64,000 nucleotides of DNA, from the NCBI GenBank assembly GCA_945874455.1, contig CAMCHO010000004.1:1-64000 (forward strand), read 5' to 3'. The notes below the pieces were generated by a model. That model was not told the DNA's origin. It saw only the letters and a list, made by a program, of their open reading frames with translations, and did no database searches. Within the stretch, counting starts at the first letter, position 1. Each line of letters begins with the position of its first letter. The position numbers and the translations under genes were made by a program. Source of the DNA: Opitutus sp. GAS368 (GTDB lineage: Bacteria > Verrucomicrobiota > Verrucomicrobiia > Opitutales > Opitutaceae). Of the stretch, positions 61,358 to 64,000 are shown piece after piece.

Positions 61358-62407
61358 ATGACCGCCACCGGTTCGTCCCGCCTCGCCGGCCTGTTTACCG
61401 CCCTTGGAGTTTGCGCGATTCCCTTCGCCCTCGCGCTCAGCGCCCGCGGCGATACGGTCAAAACGCCCAACGGTGAAACGCTTAATGGCACCATCATCCA
61501 GACGACCGAGGATTTCATCCTGTTTCGTTCGGCCTCATTTGGCGAGATCAAGATCCCACGAACCCCAGGTACGGAGTTCACGCGCTCCGCCGCCGCGGCC
61601 CCCGCGGCCCCCGCCGCCGCCGGTGCGCCCGCCGGTCCGGCCGGTGCGCCCCCCCCGCCCCCTCCTAGCCTGATTAAAAGCATGTTGGGTCTCTCGGATC
61701 GCTGGAGCGCAGAACTCGAGGCCAATCTCCTGATTCAGAACGACACGTTTAAGTTCACCTCCCGCGGCACCGAGTTGACCATCGGTTATAAGGTTCCTAA
61801 CGCGACCAAGCCTGCCCAGCCCCGCCATGAATTCGGGCTGTTCGGTGCCTATAATTTCCAAAAGGTGATCGACACCGTAGTTGGCGAAAATTCCGAGGTT
61901 GCCCTGCGGTATTTCTTCCAGCCACTCACGCCCTGGATGCTCGTATCGCAGGCCGACTGGACCCGCGATCGCATCAACGGCATCGACTTCCGCAGTCACG
62001 TCATCGCTGTTCCCTCCTATCGCTTTATTGATTCGAAATCCGCCCGCCTGCTCGTTGGGGTCGGGCCGAGTTTCAATTCGGAATCTCTGATCGTTTCGAG
62101 CGGTCCCACCGTCCTGAACAAGGAGAGCGGCTTCCGCGTCGCATTTTACCAACTCTTCCAGCAAACGATTACCCCTGGTCTTACCTTCCGGCAGACCCTG
62201 CTGATCCTCGGTCGTGCGAAGGACCCAGGTGACACTTATAACCTTCGCTTCGATGCATCGCTCCGGCGCATGCTGACGCGGCATCTTTCCCTCAGCCTGT
62301 CTTATGGCTCCGTCCGCAATGAGAACGACTACGTCCTTCCCGACAAAACACCGGTGCCCTCGCAATCGATCTCCACGCTCAAGCTCATGCTGGGCTACCG
62401 CCTCTAG
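61358..62407 (+). CDS. DUF481-like outer-membrane protein with N-terminal beta domain
   Basis: 349 aa if translation starts at the ATG at 61358, which gives a clean signal peptide (SSRLAGLFTALGVCAIPFALALSA). The frame is open from a TTG at 61244 through a 9 bp ATG-containing repeat, so the true start is uncertain. After the signal a short beta domain (GETLNGTIIQTTEDFILFRS) and an Ala/Gly/Pro-rich linker lead to a barrel like DUF481/YdiY proteins (WSAELEANLLIQNDTFKF; VALRYFFQPLTPWML) ending in LMLGYRL. The role is unknown. Confidence 0.8.
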   Translation: MTATGSSRLAGLFTALGVCAIPFALALSARGDTVKTPNGETLNGTIIQTTEDFILFRSASFGEIKIPRTPGTEFTRSAAAAPAAPAAAGAPAGPAGAPPPPPPSLIKSMLGLSDRWSAELEANLLIQNDTFKFTSRGTELTIGYKVPNATKPAQPRHEFGLFGAYNFQKVIDTVVGENSEVALRYFFQPLTPWMLVSQADWTRDRINGIDFRSHVIAVPSYRFIDSKSARLLVGVGPSFNSESLIVSSGPTVLNKESGFRVAFYQLFQQTITPGLTFRQTLLILGRAKDPGDTYNLRFDASLRRMLTRHLSLSLSYGSVRNENDYVLPDKTPVPSQSISTLKLMLGYRL

Positions 62408-62422
62408 CCCCCAGTCCTGCCC

Positions 62423-64000
62423 GTGAAAAAATTCATTACGTTTATCAAGACCGAGTCGCAAGAGTTTCGCGGTATACTCGTGCTGATTTCCGTCCTGTCG
62501 GGCATCGTCAACGGCTTCGCCGTCAGCCTTGCTATCCAAGCCGCGAAAAGCCTCGAACCGGGCAAGCTGCAAATCCGCGAGTTCCTCTTGTTTTCGATCT
62601 GTCTCATCGCGTTTTGGGTTTCCAAGGAGTACGTGCTCAATCGCACGACCGGCATCGTCGAGGGCATCATCCGCGACATCCGCATGCGTATCATGCGCTC
62701 CATCCGCACGACCAATCTGATGGTTTTCGAGAAGATGAACCGGGGCCGGATCTACTCCGTCCTCTCGACCGACACGCTGACGCTCTCGATTTCCTCGGGG
62801 GCGATTATCAACGCCACTTCCTCCGCGTGCATGCTCCTGTTCGTTGTCGTCAACATCGGCTTCCTCTCCGTTTACGCGCTCGCCATCACCCTCGTGTTCA
62901 TCACCTCGGCGGTTTTGATCTATATCGGCAAAAGCCAGACCGTAAATACTGAGCTCGCGGCTGCCGGCCGCCTCGAAAACGATTTTTTTGAAAACCTTAA
63001 TGGGCTCCTCTACGGCTACAAGGAGCTCAAGCTGAGCCGTCCGAAGAGCACCGATTTCTTCAACGCGGACCTCTGGAATGTGATCACCTCCACCGCCACG
63101 TTGCGCACCAAGACCGGCAGGACCATGAATCAGTCGGTCCTGATCGGGCAGAGTTTCCTCCTCTTCACCGTAGCGGGCGTCCTGTTCCTCTTGCCGAATA
63201 TCAACCCCGCGGATGTTTCCGTCGTCGTCCCCGTGGTCGCGATCGTGCTCTTCGCCGCCGGTCCGATCGGCGACGTCGTCGTCGCCATCCCCTCGCTCTC
63301 CCGCGCCTGCAGCTCCATCGATAATATTTACAACCTCGAAAAGGACCTGAAACAAAGCCAGAACGATGTCGAAATTTTCGCCGAACAACAGGCTCTCCAC
63401 GAGGAGCCCTTTGAATCGCTCAGCTGCAAAGGACTTAGCTTTTCCTACCCGACCGCGCCGGGTAACGGCGCCGATTCCTTCCGACTGCCCCCTTTCGATT
63501 TTACGGTCAAAGCGGGAGAGATCGTCTTCGTCGTAGGCGGCAACGGCAGCGGCAAATCCACTTTCCTCAAGCTGCTGACCGCACTCTACCAACCCGTGTC
63601 CGGACAGATCGAATGGAACGGCCGTGTCGTGACCGCCGACCGCCTCGCGTCTTATCGGAATCTGTTCACCCCGATCTTCACCGATTTCCACATCTTCAAG
63701 CGGATCCTCGGCGTCCCAAACCTTGATGAGGTGAAGGTGCGGGAACTCATCGCCCGTATGGAACTCGTGGGCAAGACCGACGTGGAGAATAAGCGTCTCA
63801 CTCACACAGACCTCTCGACCGGCCAAAAAAAGCGTCTTGCGCTGATTCTTGCCAAGCTCGACGACCGCCCAATTTATATCTTTGACGAGTGGGCCGCTGA
63901 CCAAGATCCGATCTTCCGCCGGTTCTTTTACACCACCCTCCTCCCTGAGATCAAAGCGGAGGGCCATGCTGTCATCGCCGTCACGCACGACGATAGCTAT
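62423..64000 (+). CDS. Cyclic-peptide/siderophore ABC exporter (SyrD/PvdE type), 3' end beyond the window
   Basis: 526 codons from a GTG at 62423, running off the right edge. It is a half-transporter: about six membrane segments in the first ~310 residues, then an ATPase domain with Walker A VGGNGSGKST (~residue 370-379), signature LSTGQKKRLAL (~464), and Walker B with the hallmark FDEWAADQDPIFRRFFY. That last motif is diagnostic of the SyrD/PvdE family that exports cyclic lipopeptides and pyoverdine precursors to the periplasm. It is the natural exporter for the NRPS product and extends the cluster past the window end. Confidence 0.93.
   Translation, partial: MKKFITFIKTESQEFRGILVLISVLSGIVNGFAVSLAIQAAKSLEPGKLQIREFLLFSICLIAFWVSKEYVLNRTTGIVEGIIRDIRMRIMRSIRTTNLMVFEKMNRGRIYSVLSTDTLTLSISSGAIINATSSACMLLFVVVNIGFLSVYALAITLVFITSAVLIYIGKSQTVNTELAAAGRLENDFFENLNGLLYGYKELKLSRPKSTDFFNADLWNVITSTATLRTKTGRTMNQSVLIGQSFLLFTVAGVLFLLPNINPADVSVVVPVVAIVLFAAGPIGDVVVAIPSLSRACSSIDNIYNLEKDLKQSQNDVEIFAEQQALHEEPFESLSCKGLSFSYPTAPGNGADSFRLPPFDFTVKAGEIVFVVGGNGSGKSTFLKLLTALYQPVSGQIEWNGRVVTADRLASYRNLFTPIFTDFHIFKRILGVPNLDEVKVRELIARMELVGKTDVENKRLTHTDLSTGQKKRLALILAKLDDRPIYIFDEWAADQDPIFRRFFYTTLLPEIKAEGHAVIAVTHDDSY

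Noticed and set aside
61535-63988. 817-codon minus-strand open frame over the right end
   Set aside because: Low-complexity Asp/Glu/Gly/Arg-rich translation. The plus strand carries the DUF481-like protein and a SyrD/PvdE-type exporter with all ABC motifs.

Overview
The window reads as a GC-rich Gram-negative chromosome, most likely a verrucomicrobium of the Opitutaceae type. Pointers are several S1 sulfatases beside an SSS symporter and a LacI regulator, an ECF sigma/FecR pair, outer-membrane barrels, weak Shine-Dalgarno sequences, and a secreted hydrolase whose N-terminal domain has the look of Opitutaceae exported proteins. The taxonomy is inference; there is no rRNA gene here.

Region 1 (1-10.4 kb) is ordinary catabolic and regulatory DNA: a DUF4143 ATPase running off the left edge, an ECF sigma factor with its FecR-type anti-sigma factor, two exported sulfatases, and a divergently controlled sulfatase-plus-symporter operon next to a LacI regulator. 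It looks like a small sulfated-glycan utilisation locus.

Region 2 (11.1-50.6 kb) is a large hybrid PKS/NRPS biosynthetic cluster. Upstream are two DUF697-type (YcjF-like) proteins, a small membrane protein and an MbtH-like/type II thioesterase fusion. The core is a ~35.5 kb set of tightly packed plus-strand genes: acyl-AMP ligase-CP-KS-AT(degenerate)-DH-KR-ACP; a four-gene cassette for a hydroxymalonyl-type ACP-bound extender (FkbK-, ACP-, FkbI- and FkbH-like, with no O-methyltransferase inside it); KS-AT-ACP-aminotransferase-C-A-PCP-E-C-A-PCP; and C-A-PCP-E-C-FkbH-PCP-C-A-PCP-E. By analogy with mycosubtilin/iturin and microcystin (McyE) the first half should make a beta-amino, probably gamma,delta-unsaturated acyl chain. 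The NRPS part should add an unassigned residue (epimerised), Thr, an Ile/Val-like residue (epimerised), a unit loaded by an FkbH domain standing where an A domain would be (predicted glycerate, hence an ester bond), and a Tyr-like aromatic residue (epimerised). There is no cis thioesterase. The best reading is an undescribed beta-amino lipodepsipeptide; the internal C-FkbH-PCP module is its most unusual part.

Region 3 (50.9-64 kb) holds genes that may mature, export or respond to the product: an exported penicillin-binding-type serine hydrolase, a third DUF697 protein, a SAM methyltransferase, two family-3 solute-binding proteins overlapping a DAACS symporter gene, a small outer-membrane barrel, an Sfp-type phosphopantetheinyl transferase (needed to activate the carrier proteins), a prohibitin-like membrane protein, a PotD-like lipoprotein, a DUF481-like outer-membrane protein, and a SyrD/PvdE-type cyclic-peptide ABC exporter that runs off the right edge. 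The cluster therefore probably spans about 11 to beyond 64 kb. No tRNA, rRNA, CRISPR array or intact insertion sequence was seen.
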